Source: an uncultured Pseudomonadota bacterium (GTDB taxonomy: Bacteria; Desulfobacterota_B; Binatia; UBA9968). From it: 5,838 nucleotides of DNA. Made by a program: the position numbers and the translations under genes. The stretch's first letter is position 1. Each line of letters starts with the position of its first letter. Shown in pieces: positions 1 to 5,838 of this stretch. The notes beneath the pieces are model-generated. The model was given only the letters and a program-made list of their open reading frames with translations. It searched no databases and had not been told where the DNA came from. The stretch lies in contig CAMLCX010000337.1 of NCBI GenBank assembly GCA_946478635.1, positions 1 through 5,838 of the forward strand, read 5' to 3'.

Positions 1-1308
1 GTCGGCATCGGCGTGGTTCCGCCCGTCGATCCCAACAATCAAGACACCTCGGTGCTGATCGGCAGCGAAGACATTTCCAAATTGGACCTTTACTCGGAGG
101 GCGATCCGCGTGTGCTGGAACTCAACGGCGCCCTCAACATCGGCAACCGCGGTGTAGTCGAGTTCATCGAGGTATTCAAGAACGAGATCGAGTATCTCCA
201 TTGCATGATCACGGCGACCCAGGAAAAAGTAGTGCCGGCGCCGGGCCGGCATGGCTTGGTTTATGTGGACACCGTGATCGTTGCTCACTCCAACGAGGCG
301 GAATGGCAGAAGTTTAAAGCGGACCACACCAATGAGGCCATCCTTGACCGTATCGTCGTCGTGCGCGTGCCCTACAACCTGCGCTTGTCCGAAGAAGTTA
401 AAATTTACCAGAAGATCATTCGTAACTCCGATTTCCGCGCCCACGTTGCGCCGCACACCTTGGAAGTCGCGTCGATGTTCGCGATTCTCTCCCGGCTGGA
501 GCCGACCAATAAATGCGATCTCATGACCAAGCTGAAGCTGTACAATGGCGAGGAAGTCGTAGAGAAGGGCCGAACCAAGAAAGTCGATATTCAGGAGCTT
601 CGCGATGGCAGCAAACGCGAAGGCATGTCGGGTATTTCCACGCGCTTTATCATGAAAGCGCTGGACAACGCCCTTTCGGACAATGCATCGGGAAATTGCA
701 TCAACGCGATCAACGTGCGCGAAGCTTTGATCAACATGACCAAGGAAGCCGATCTATCGGACGACACGCGCAAACAATATCTCGAATTTTTGCAGGACAC
801 CTTGCACAAGGAATATTTGGAAATTCTGGAAAAGGAGATTACCCGCGCTTTTGTATACTCCTATCAGGAGCAGGCCGAAGCGTTGTTCCAGAACTATCTC
901 GATCATGCCGAGGCGTATGTGAACAAGAGCAAGGTCAAGGATCGTAACACCAAAGAGGAGCTGTCGCCCGACGAAGGATTCATGAAATCCATCGAAGAAC
1001 AGATCGCCATCATCGGCTCCGCGGCGGACGGTTTTCGCCAGGAGGTGATCGCGTATCTGTGGGCGGCCAATCGCCGCAGTGAAAAGATTGATTTCCGAAG
1101 CTACGAGCCGTTGAAGGAAGCGATCGAGAAAAAGTTGATCACTTCGGTGCGCGATCTTAGCCGCGTGATCACCAAGTCGCGCATGCGCGACGAGGAACAG
1201 TCAGAGAAATACGATGCCATGGTGAAAAACCTGCTCGAGCACGGATATTGCCCGAGTTGCGTCGATGTCGTGCTCAAGTACGCCGCCAACAACTTGTGGA
1301 AGGACTAA
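1..1308 (+). CDS. prkA: PrkA family AAA+ serine protein kinase/ATPase (5'-truncated by window edge)
   Basis: The frame is open from base 1 (VGIGVVPPVDPNNQDTS...) to TAA at 1306-1308, giving 435 codons. PrkA/YeaG proteins are about 630-690 residues, so some 200 N-terminal residues, including the Walker A loop, lie upstream; the GTG at 13 is not the start. Visible parts of the AAA+ module are the Walker B-like stretch RGVVEFIEVFK (bases 148-180), a sensor-1 strand VIVAHSN (274-294) and ILDRIVVVRVP (340-372), which resembles the arginine-finger region. The rest is the helical PrkA C-terminal domain, ending in the family-typical HGYCPSCVDVVLKY. Known of the family: cytosolic; described as a Ser kinase, and in Bacillus more recently as an ATP-dependent protease; E. 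coli YeaG acts in sustained nitrogen starvation. It heads the yhbH-spoVR cassette; 47 nt separate it from yhbH. Identity is near certain, biochemical activity is not. Confidence 0.96.
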   Translation, partial: VGIGVVPPVDPNNQDTSVLIGSEDISKLDLYSEGDPRVLELNGALNIGNRGVVEFIEVFKNEIEYLHCMITATQEKVVPAPGRHGLVYVDTVIVAHSNEAEWQKFKADHTNEAILDRIVVVRVPYNLRLSEEVKIYQKIIRNSDFRAHVAPHTLEVASMFAILSRLEPTNKCDLMTKLKLYNGEEVVEKGRTKKVDIQELRDGSKREGMSGISTRFIMKALDNALSDNASGNCINAINVREALINMTKEADLSDDTRKQYLEFLQDTLHKEYLEILEKEITRAFVYSYQEQAEALFQNYLDHAEAYVNKSKVKDRNTKEELSPDEGFMKSIEEQIAIIGSAADGFRQEVIAYLWAANRRSEKIDFRSYEPLKEAIEKKLITSVRDLSRVITKSRMRDEEQSEKYDAMVKNLLEHGYCPSCVDVVLKYAANNLWKD

Positions 1309-1344
1309 GCATGTAGCTCCGCAGCATCTTCGCTAAACCGCACC

Positions 1345-1350
1345 GGGGTG
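1345..1350 (+). promoter_or_regulatory. Shine-Dalgarno-like GGGGTG before the TTG start of yhbH
   Basis: GGGGTG lies 5 nt upstream of the TTG at 1356. The in-frame codons upstream contain no usable start before a TAG at 1314-1316, so this site supports TTG as the initiator. The match to the anti-SD is partial. Confidence 0.45.
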
Positions 1351-1355
1351 CAGCC

Positions 1356-2537
1356 TTGTCAACCATATTTCGACCCTACAACTCATCGTCCGGCCAGCGC
1401 AGCGACCGCAGCGCCGGCGATCGTTTGCGCCATCGCCAAAAGGTGCGCGAGGCGATCCGCAACAACATAGCCGACATCATCGCCGAAGAGTCCATCATCG
1501 GAAAAGATCGGAACCGTATCATCAAGGTGCCGATTCGCGGCGTCAAAGAATATCGCTTCATCTACGGGGAGAATGCGCCAGGAGTCGGCGAAGGCGGCGA
1601 CGGGGAGCCGAAGCCGGGCGACGTGGTCGGTCAAGGGAAGGACGGTAAATCCGGACAGCAGGCGGGTGATCGCCCGGGAGTGGACTATTACGAAACCGAC
1701 GTCAGCCTCGACGAGCTCGTGGACTTGATGTTCGAGGATCTCGAGCTGCCGGACATCGAGCGCAAACGTTTGCGCCAAATCGAAATCGAACGCCTGTTTC
1801 GGCAAAAGGGGTTCCGGCGCAAGGGCATACGCGTCCGCCTGGACAAAAAACGCACCGCCCGCTCCCGCGTGAAGCGCAAAAAAGCCGCGCTCAAACAGCA
1901 ACCCGACATGCCGGCGTCACGGCGATTTCCATTTCATGAAGACGATTTGCGCTACCACCACACGGTCACGGACACCCGCAATGAATCCAATGCTGTGGTG
2001 CTTTGTATCATGGACACATCGGGCTCCATGGACACCATGAAAAAATATTTGGCGCGGAGCTTTTTCTTCCTTCTCTATCAGTTTCTGTGCACGCGCTATC
2101 AAAATGTCGAAATCGTTTTTATCGCGCACCACACCGAAGCGCGCGAGGTGACCGAAGAGGAGTTTTTTCACAAGGGCGAGTCGGGCGGCACGTTTATCTC
2201 ATCGGGATACAACAAGGCGCTCGAGATCATCGAAGAACGCTATCATCCGGCCCTCTGGAACGTCTACGTTTTTCACTGCTCGGACGGCGACAATTTTGAA
2301 TCCGACAACGAAGCCGCGCTGAAAGCGGCCCAGGAACTGACCCGCACGGCCAACCTTTTCGGCTACGGGGAAATCAAGCCGCTTGGCGCCGGTTATTACG
2401 GCAGCAGCATGATCACGTTCTTTTCGCAGATTCATGAGTCCAATTTTCAGACCGTGCAAATCCAGAAGAAGGAAGACATCTGGGCGTCGTTCAAGATTTT
2501 CCTGAGCAAGGACCGCGCGCGCGAAGACGCCGCGTAA
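1356..2537 (+). CDS. yhbH: YhbH/YeaH family protein (DUF444, VWA/MIDAS-like domain)
   Basis: This 393-residue protein matches the length and layout of B. subtilis YhbH (about 390) and E. coli YeaH (about 430). The N-terminal HRQKVREAIRNNIADIIAEE block (from about residue 26) is characteristic. A Gly/Asp/Lys-rich low-complexity linker (about 71-108) and a basic segment (about 140-180) follow. The C-terminal half is VWA-like: a MIDAS signature DTSGS at 220-224, then ARSFFF, FIAHHTEA (255-262), GESGGT (274-279, candidate MIDAS Thr279) and HCSDGDN (307-313, candidate metal ligand Asp310). No signal peptide or membrane segment is seen. The start is TTG: an in-frame TAG at 1314 blocks earlier starts, and the next candidate (GTG 1443) would remove the conserved N-terminus. 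Family role: functional partner of PrkA/YeaG; mechanism unresolved. It sits between prkA and spoVR, 7 nt from the latter, presumably as one operon. Confidence 0.95.
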   Translation: MSTIFRPYNSSSGQRSDRSAGDRLRHRQKVREAIRNNIADIIAEESIIGKDRNRIIKVPIRGVKEYRFIYGENAPGVGEGGDGEPKPGDVVGQGKDGKSGQQAGDRPGVDYYETDVSLDELVDLMFEDLELPDIERKRLRQIEIERLFRQKGFRRKGIRVRLDKKRTARSRVKRKKAALKQQPDMPASRRFPFHEDDLRYHHTVTDTRNESNAVVLCIMDTSGSMDTMKKYLARSFFFLLYQFLCTRYQNVEIVFIAHHTEAREVTEEEFFHKGESGGTFISSGYNKALEIIEERYHPALWNVYVFHCSDGDNFESDNEAALKAAQELTRTANLFGYGEIKPLGAGYYGSSMITFFSQIHESNFQTVQIQKKEDIWASFKIFLSKDRAREDAA

Positions 2538-2544
2538 ACGTTCC

Positions 2545-3978
2545 ATGGCCGCCGAACACACTCTCCAGGACCTCGAAGCTTGGAACGAAAAAATTCTCAC
2601 TCTGGTTGAGCGTTTTAAGCTCGATCCTTTTCCTCAAGAGTTCGAGATCTGCGATCACGAAGACATGCTCTCCTACATGGTTTACTCCGGCATGCCCTCG
2701 CATTATCCGCACTGGTCCTATGGAAAGAACTTCGAAAAGACCAAGACCCTTTACGAATACGGCGTCAGCGGCCTGCCCTACGAAATGGTGATCAACTCCA
2801 ACCCGTCGATCGCCTATCTGATGCGCGACAACAGCCTCGCCCTGCATATCCTGACCATCGCGCATGTTTATGGTCACAACGATTTCTTCAAGAATAATTT
2901 TACCTTTCGTTCCACTCGCGCCGAATATACCATTGAGACTTTTAAGGGCCACGCCAACCGCGTGCGCCATTATATCGAGGATCCGAGCATTGGACTGGAG
3001 AAAGTCGAAGCCGTTCTCGACGCGGCCCATGCGCTTTCGCTGCAATGCCGGCGCAACCTCGCCATCAAGAAGCCGACGGCGAGTGAGGAACAGCAGATGA
3101 AATTGTCGGAGTTGGAGCCGCCGGTTGACCCCTTTCGCGCCATCCACAGGCGCGCCGATCAGCCGGCGCCGGATCTCCGCAAGGTTCCGCTTTATCCCGA
3201 CGAGGACCTGCTGATCTTTATTCGCGATCACAATCCGCAACTGGCGGAGTGGGAGCGCGATCTGCTCACCATCGTGCACCGACAGGCGCAATACTTTGTC
3301 CCGCAAATCGAAACCAAGATCATGAACGAAGGCTGGGCGAGTTTTTGGCACAAGCGCATCGTCGAGGCTCTCGAATTGCCGCAAGGCCTGCATTTGGAAT
3401 TCATCATCCGGCACACGCAGGTCCTGCGGCCCTCGCCGGGAAGCCTCAATCCGTATCATATCGGCATGAAAATTTGGGAGGATATCGAAAAGCGTTGGAA
3501 CGAGCCGTCGGCGGAGGACATCGAAGAATTCGGCCCGCGCACGAAAAGCGGCATGGAAAAACTCTTCGAAGTGCGCGAAGTCGAGCGTGACGCATCATTT
3601 TTGAGACGTTACCTCACTGAAGAGCTGATTCGCGAGCTGAATCTATTTGAGTACAAAAGGCGCGGCAACGACCAGGTCGTGAGCCGGGTCGCCGACGAGG
3701 ACAACTGGCGGCAGATCAAGGAAACGTTGATCCAAAACGTCGGCACGGCGACCATTCCAATCATCAAGGTTGAGGACTCGGATTATCTCAATAACCGAAC
3801 GCTGCTGCTCAAACACCATCACGACGGGCGCGATCTCCAGCTAGAGTATGCCGAAAAAACTCTCAAGTACGTGCAGCAGCTGTGGGGCCGGGATGTGGTC
3901 ATGGAAACCCGCATCGATGATCGAAGCACGCTTCTCACCTTTTCCGACGGCAAATTCATCATTAAAAAAGCGGCCTGA
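2545..3978 (+). CDS. spoVR: SpoVR family protein (YcgB-like)
   Basis: 477 residues, full length against SpoVR of B. subtilis (about 468) and YcgB of E. coli (about 510). Family blocks in order: an N-terminal segment with FEICDHEDMLSYMVYSGMP (about 32-50) and HYPHWSYGK; IAHVYGHNDFFKNN (105-118) with conserved His107, His111 and Asp113; NEGWASFWHKR (261-271), whose Glu262 and His269 are conserved; NPYHIGMKIWEDIEKRW (302-318); and a C-terminal part with LKHHHDGRDL followed by LWGRDV. The Glu/His-rich blocks suggest a metal-dependent or hydrolase-like centre, but no activity is established. SpoVR affects spore cortex formation in Bacillus; in non-sporulating bacteria homologues accompany YeaG/YeaH. 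The ATG at 2545 lies 7 nt past the yhbH stop and lacks a clear Shine-Dalgarno, so translational coupling is likely. Stop codon is TGA, which matters for the minus-strand gene further on. Confidence 0.96.
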   Translation: MAAEHTLQDLEAWNEKILTLVERFKLDPFPQEFEICDHEDMLSYMVYSGMPSHYPHWSYGKNFEKTKTLYEYGVSGLPYEMVINSNPSIAYLMRDNSLALHILTIAHVYGHNDFFKNNFTFRSTRAEYTIETFKGHANRVRHYIEDPSIGLEKVEAVLDAAHALSLQCRRNLAIKKPTASEEQQMKLSELEPPVDPFRAIHRRADQPAPDLRKVPLYPDEDLLIFIRDHNPQLAEWERDLLTIVHRQAQYFVPQIETKIMNEGWASFWHKRIVEALELPQGLHLEFIIRHTQVLRPSPGSLNPYHIGMKIWEDIEKRWNEPSAEDIEEFGPRTKSGMEKLFEVREVERDASFLRRYLTEELIRELNLFEYKRRGNDQVVSRVADEDNWRQIKETLIQNVGTATIPIIKVEDSDYLNNRTLLLKHHHDGRDLQLEYAEKTLKYVQQLWGRDVVMETRIDDRSTLLTFSDGKFIIKKAA

Positions 3979-4028
3979 CGAGCTTATTAGCGTCCGTTGC
4001 CAAAATTTCGCCTTCGTGCGACTACTTG

Positions 4029-4038
4029 CCGCTAGCGG
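4029..4038. repeat. 10-bp perfect palindrome CCGCTAGCGG upstream of aroE
   Basis: CCGCTAGCGG is fully self-complementary and ends 9 nt before the aroE ATG, inside the 69-nt gap after spoVR. It also contains the in-frame TAG (4033-4035) that bars an earlier aroE start. It could be a protein-binding site or chance; nothing else supports an operator. Confidence 0.25.
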
Positions 4039-4047
4039 ACTTCACCT

Positions 4048-5163
4048 ATGATATCGGCCAAGGATATCGCGGCCATAGGCCGCTGCTTGTCCAATCGGTT
4101 GGAAACCGCGGTCGTCGGTGATCGTGCTTTCGCCGGGGTCATCGGCGACGCGCCGTCGCGCTACTCGAAGAGTCCCCAATTGTGGAATGCGGCGTTTGGG
4201 CATCTACGCATGCGGGCCGTCTACCTTCCCTTCGACGTCCCGGACGCTGGCGTCGGCGATCTCTTGAGCACGCTGAGAAAATCCGAAGGCTTCCTGGGCG
4301 CAAACGTCACGGTGCCCCACAAAGTCAGAGTCATGGAATTTCTCGATACCCTCGATGCGGATGCCCGGCGAATTCAGGCCGTCAACACGATCGTTAAAAC
4401 GCCGGATGGAAAATTATGTGGTCACAACACCGACGGCGAGGGATTTATCGACAGCATCTTGAAACGCCAGCCTGACCGCGCGGAAAGTTTTATGCCCTCG
4501 CTCCACGGAACCCATGTGCTGCTGCTCGGCGCCGGCGGTTCCGCCCGCGCCGTGGCGTTTCACGTCGCCGATCACCAAGACGACGGTAAGCTGCTCATAT
4601 GCAACCGCACGATGGAACACGCCATGGCCCTGGCCGACGATATTCAAAAGACCGGCCACGATGCGCTGGCAATCTCCGAGAAGGAATTGCCCGCCTGGGC
4701 GCCAAAAGTCAACCTCATTGTTAATAGCACTACCAAGGGTCAGGGAGGTTTTCGGAGATTGCCCAATGGGACCGCAATATTGCTCGAGCCCTATTCCGCG
4801 CTGGCCCAAGCACACCCGCCATTATTCTTGGACTCGGAAATCGACAAGCCCGAATTCGAGCACACATGGTTGGAAGCCGCTGGAACCGATATTGAAGCGA
4901 ACAACCAGGCGTCGATAACTTTGGCGCAATCCGTTCCTTTGCAAACGCGCTTCTATGATTTGATTTACCACCCAGAGGAAACGGTTTTTCTACGCCACGC
5001 CAAGCGCACCGGCCACCCGACAATGAACGGCAAGGCGATGATCATCAACCAGGCCGCCATCGCCTTCTGCCGGCGCATCTGCAACGCCCACCTGCGAACC
5101 AGAGGCATCGACACACCGGGCACATACAAAGAGATCCTGGAGGTCATGTATGCAGCCTGGTAA
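4048..5163 (+). CDS. aroE: Shikimate dehydrogenase (NADP+-dependent), elongated form
   Basis: Catalyses reversible NADPH reduction of 3-dehydroshikimate to shikimate in aromatic amino-acid synthesis (cytosol). Shikimate-binding motif SKSP with Ser40 and Ser42; NVTVPHK with catalytic Lys92 and Thr88; VNT with Asn113; GHNTDGEGF with catalytic Asp129. The Rossmann fold has GAGGSARAV (161-169) and NRT (186-188), the usual NADP-preferring motif, though the later Arg of NRTxxR is His191. C-terminal DLIYHPEET (304-312) and MIINQAAIAF with Gln335 complete the set. At 371 residues it exceeds the usual 270-290: about 26 extra N-terminal residues precede the SKSP motif, and some 72 residues lie between NSTTKG (226-231) and DLIY where E. 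coli AroE has about 22. The ATG is chosen because of the in-frame stop at 4033; no clear Shine-Dalgarno is visible. It lies 69 nt after spoVR on the same strand, so it may be co-transcribed. A quinate/shikimate or other paralogous specificity is possible. Confidence 0.88.
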   Translation: MISAKDIAAIGRCLSNRLETAVVGDRAFAGVIGDAPSRYSKSPQLWNAAFGHLRMRAVYLPFDVPDAGVGDLLSTLRKSEGFLGANVTVPHKVRVMEFLDTLDADARRIQAVNTIVKTPDGKLCGHNTDGEGFIDSILKRQPDRAESFMPSLHGTHVLLLGAGGSARAVAFHVADHQDDGKLLICNRTMEHAMALADDIQKTGHDALAISEKELPAWAPKVNLIVNSTTKGQGGFRRLPNGTAILLEPYSALAQAHPPLFLDSEIDKPEFEHTWLEAAGTDIEANNQASITLAQSVPLQTRFYDLIYHPEETVFLRHAKRTGHPTMNGKAMIINQAAIAFCRRICNAHLRTRGIDTPGTYKEILEVMYAAW

Positions 5164-5229
5164 CCGCGGAGACCGACCATTCCGCTGATTTTTCGTTGCG
5201 GTTTTGTCGATCGCTATGAAATGCCGCGG
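5164..5229. other. Convergent intergenic gap between aroE and the OsmC-like gene
   Basis: 66 nt separate two converging stop codons. A short CCGC...GCGG stem (5182-5185 with 5198-5201) is followed by TTTT (5202-5205) on the plus strand, a poor terminator candidate. The gap is flanked by the 7-bp inverted repeat ACCGCGG (5163-5169) / CCGCGGT (5224-5230), which touches both stop codons. No convincing bidirectional terminator is visible. Confidence 0.3.
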
Positions 5230-5796
5230 TCAGCGATTGAGGTTCACCGCTACTTCACTGCCGTTTAGGACGAGCCGCGGCACAACCTCAACCGGCTGTC
5301 GCAGGCTGTTGGTCGCATAGCAAGAACGCTCCATGAAGGCTAAAAGCTCAACGATCCGTTCTTCTTTCTCGGAACTCTTCAGGCTCAATTCGTACGTGAA
5401 ACGCTTGCAGGCCGAGGGGGTATCAGCGAGCCCGAATTTTCCCCTTTGATCGAACTCTCCCTTCACTGTCAGCTCCGCCGCGTCGACCGCGACGCCTAGA
5501 TAAGACGCACACTGCGTCAGTTGGCTGAGCAGTCAAAGGCCGACGGAAGCGACCAGGTACTGCAATGGCGCTGGTCCTTTGCCCAAACCTCCTCGCTCGG
5601 CCGGTTCATCACAGGCGATGGTATAACCCCCCGGGACGCGCGCTTCCTTGTAGTGATCCTGGATCAAACGAATCTTCGCCTGATGCGTGGTTACCGCCTT
5701 TTGCGGGTCGTTCAGAAACACCTGTCGCCGCTGCTCGAAGATCTCCTTGTGGTGCTGGTAGTCGATGGTGCAACAGCTTTCTTCGTTCTTTTCCAT
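5230..5796 (-). CDS. OsmC-like protein, predicted selenoprotein (in-frame UGA = Sec88)
   Basis: Read through one TGA (5533-5535), this frame encodes 188 residues. Residues about 57-87 carry the OsmC-type run GGYTIACDEP, GLGKGPAPLQYLVASVGL; the TGA then stands where the family has its peroxidatic Cys (LGxC-type motif). The frame continues with LLSQLTQCASYLGVAVD, the VKGEFDQRG strand, the FTYELSLKS strand and MERSCYATNSLRQPVEV, where Cys159 is the second conserved (resolving) Cys, 71 residues on (66 in E. coli OsmC). Family role: thiol-dependent reduction of organic hydroperoxides in the cytosol; a selenol would be a more reactive nucleophile. The ATG at 5796 is preferred over TTG at 5799 because GAGGTG precedes it by 4 nt. 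The terminal stop is TGA (5230-5232). The N-terminal 50 residues, with a CC pair at 8-9, are not distinctive. Alternative: a Cys-to-stop nonsense pseudogene, made less likely by the hairpin after the UGA. Confidence 0.8.
5504..5518 (-). promoter_or_regulatory. Candidate bacterial SECIS hairpin
   Basis: In the mRNA, GACGCA-GUG-UGCGUC forms a perfect 6-bp stem with a 3-nt loop. The loop begins 21 nt after the last base of the UGA. As I recall, bacterial SECIS models ask for an apical loop 16-37 nt downstream with a G among its first two bases; here the loop starts GU, as the key loop bases do in E. coli fdhF. With C13-U14 bulged, A11-A12 could pair with U30-U31 and lengthen the stem. It would recruit SelB with Sec-tRNA. 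The hairpin lies within codons that keep the OsmC similarity. Confidence 0.65.
5533..5535 (-). other. In-frame UGA, predicted selenocysteine codon (Sec88)
   Basis: The plus strand reads TCA, so the codon is TGA. It is the only stop between the ATG at 5796 and the end of the OsmC similarity, and both sides are in the same frame, so no frameshift is needed. It follows the ASVGL segment at the family's catalytic Cys. TGA terminates spoVR normally and also ends this gene, so TGA is not reassigned throughout. Confidence 0.75.
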
Positions 5797-5800
5797 CAAT

Positions 5801-5806
5801 CACCTC
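5801..5806 (-). promoter_or_regulatory. Strong Shine-Dalgarno for the OsmC-like gene
   Basis: The mRNA reads GAGGTGATTG then ATG. GAGGTGAT is an 8-nt match to the complement of the 16S rRNA 3' end. GAGG lies 6 nt before the ATG at 5796, which fixes that ATG rather than the adjacent TTG (5799) as the start. It is the best ribosome binding site in the window, which argues the gene is expressed. Confidence 0.75.
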
Positions 5807-5838
5807 GTTCCGTTAGTCGTGTCTTGAAGCCACTTTCC

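Noticed and set aside
1383..1901. Minus-strand open frame of 172 codons opposite the yhbH 5' half
   Set aside because: No recognisable domain; the plus strand carries the conserved YhbH N-terminus, so this is a shadow frame.
2491..3459. Long minus-strand open frame (322 codons) opposite spoVR and the end of yhbH
   Set aside because: It is antisense to well-conserved SpoVR/YhbH blocks, shows no recognisable domain and fits the shadow frames common in GC-rich codon usage.
3997..4026. Possible promoter for aroE (TTGCCA at 3997-4002 as -35)
   Set aside because: No acceptable -10 hexamer lies 16-18 nt downstream; the best candidate (ACTACT) matches only 3 of 6 positions.
5182..5205. Rho-independent terminator after aroE
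   Set aside because: The stem is only 4 bp with a 12-nt loop and four T residues, too weak to call.
5533..5535. Genome-wide TGA reassignment (for example to Trp or Gly)
   Set aside because: spoVR ends at TGA where the family ends, Trp is encoded by TGG in all the genes here, and no other internal TGA is seen.
5230..5796. OsmC-like gene as a simple nonsense pseudogene
   Set aside because: A single change from TGC or TGT could give TGA, so this cannot be excluded. However, the stop is exactly at the catalytic Cys, no other damage is present, and a SECIS-like hairpin sits at the right distance, so recoding is the better explanation.
5565..5816. Plus-strand open frame of 83 codons opposite the OsmC-like gene
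   Set aside because: It is antisense to the recognisable OsmC N-terminal half, with no domain of its own and low-complexity Arg/Pro/Ser content.

Overview
The window (mid-50s % G+C by eye) looks like chromosomal DNA from a Gram-negative, environmental bacterium, possibly of deltaproteobacterial, Binatota or Tectomicrobia type. That placement is an inference from gene content and style; there is no rRNA or lineage marker. The window holds four genes on the plus strand and one convergent gene on the minus strand. There are no mobile elements, tRNAs, rRNAs or CRISPR repeats.

Positions 1-3978 hold the conserved stress/sporulation cassette prkA - yhbH (yeaH) - spoVR (ycgB). The prkA gene (AAA+ PrkA, called a serine kinase and more recently a Lon-like ATPase/protease) lacks its 5' end. 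yhbH encodes a VWA/MIDAS-type DUF444 protein and begins with TTG. spoVR starts 7 nt after the yhbH stop, so the two are probably translationally coupled. The same trio (yeaG, yeaH, ycgB) occurs in non-sporulating proteobacteria, where it is tied to stationary-phase and nitrogen-starvation responses, so it does not imply a spore former.

Positions 4048-5163 encode a shikimate dehydrogenase (AroE) with all the expected catalytic residues. It is about 100 residues longer than usual, through an N-terminal extension and an insertion of about 50 residues before the C-terminal DxxY motif.

Positions 5230-5796 (minus strand) are the highlight. An OsmC-family reading frame is interrupted by a single in-frame TGA exactly where the family has its peroxidatic cysteine. 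The reading frame and the family similarity continue unbroken past it to the second conserved cysteine. Twenty nt after the UGA lies a perfect 6-bp hairpin with loop GUG, the spacing and loop expected of a bacterial SECIS. I interpret the gene as a selenocysteine-containing OsmC-like protein, not a pseudogene. A conventional annotation would split it into two unrelated hypothetical ORFs (5533-5799 and 5230-5466). TGA also serves as a normal stop for spoVR and for this gene itself, so a general TGA reassignment is unlikely.
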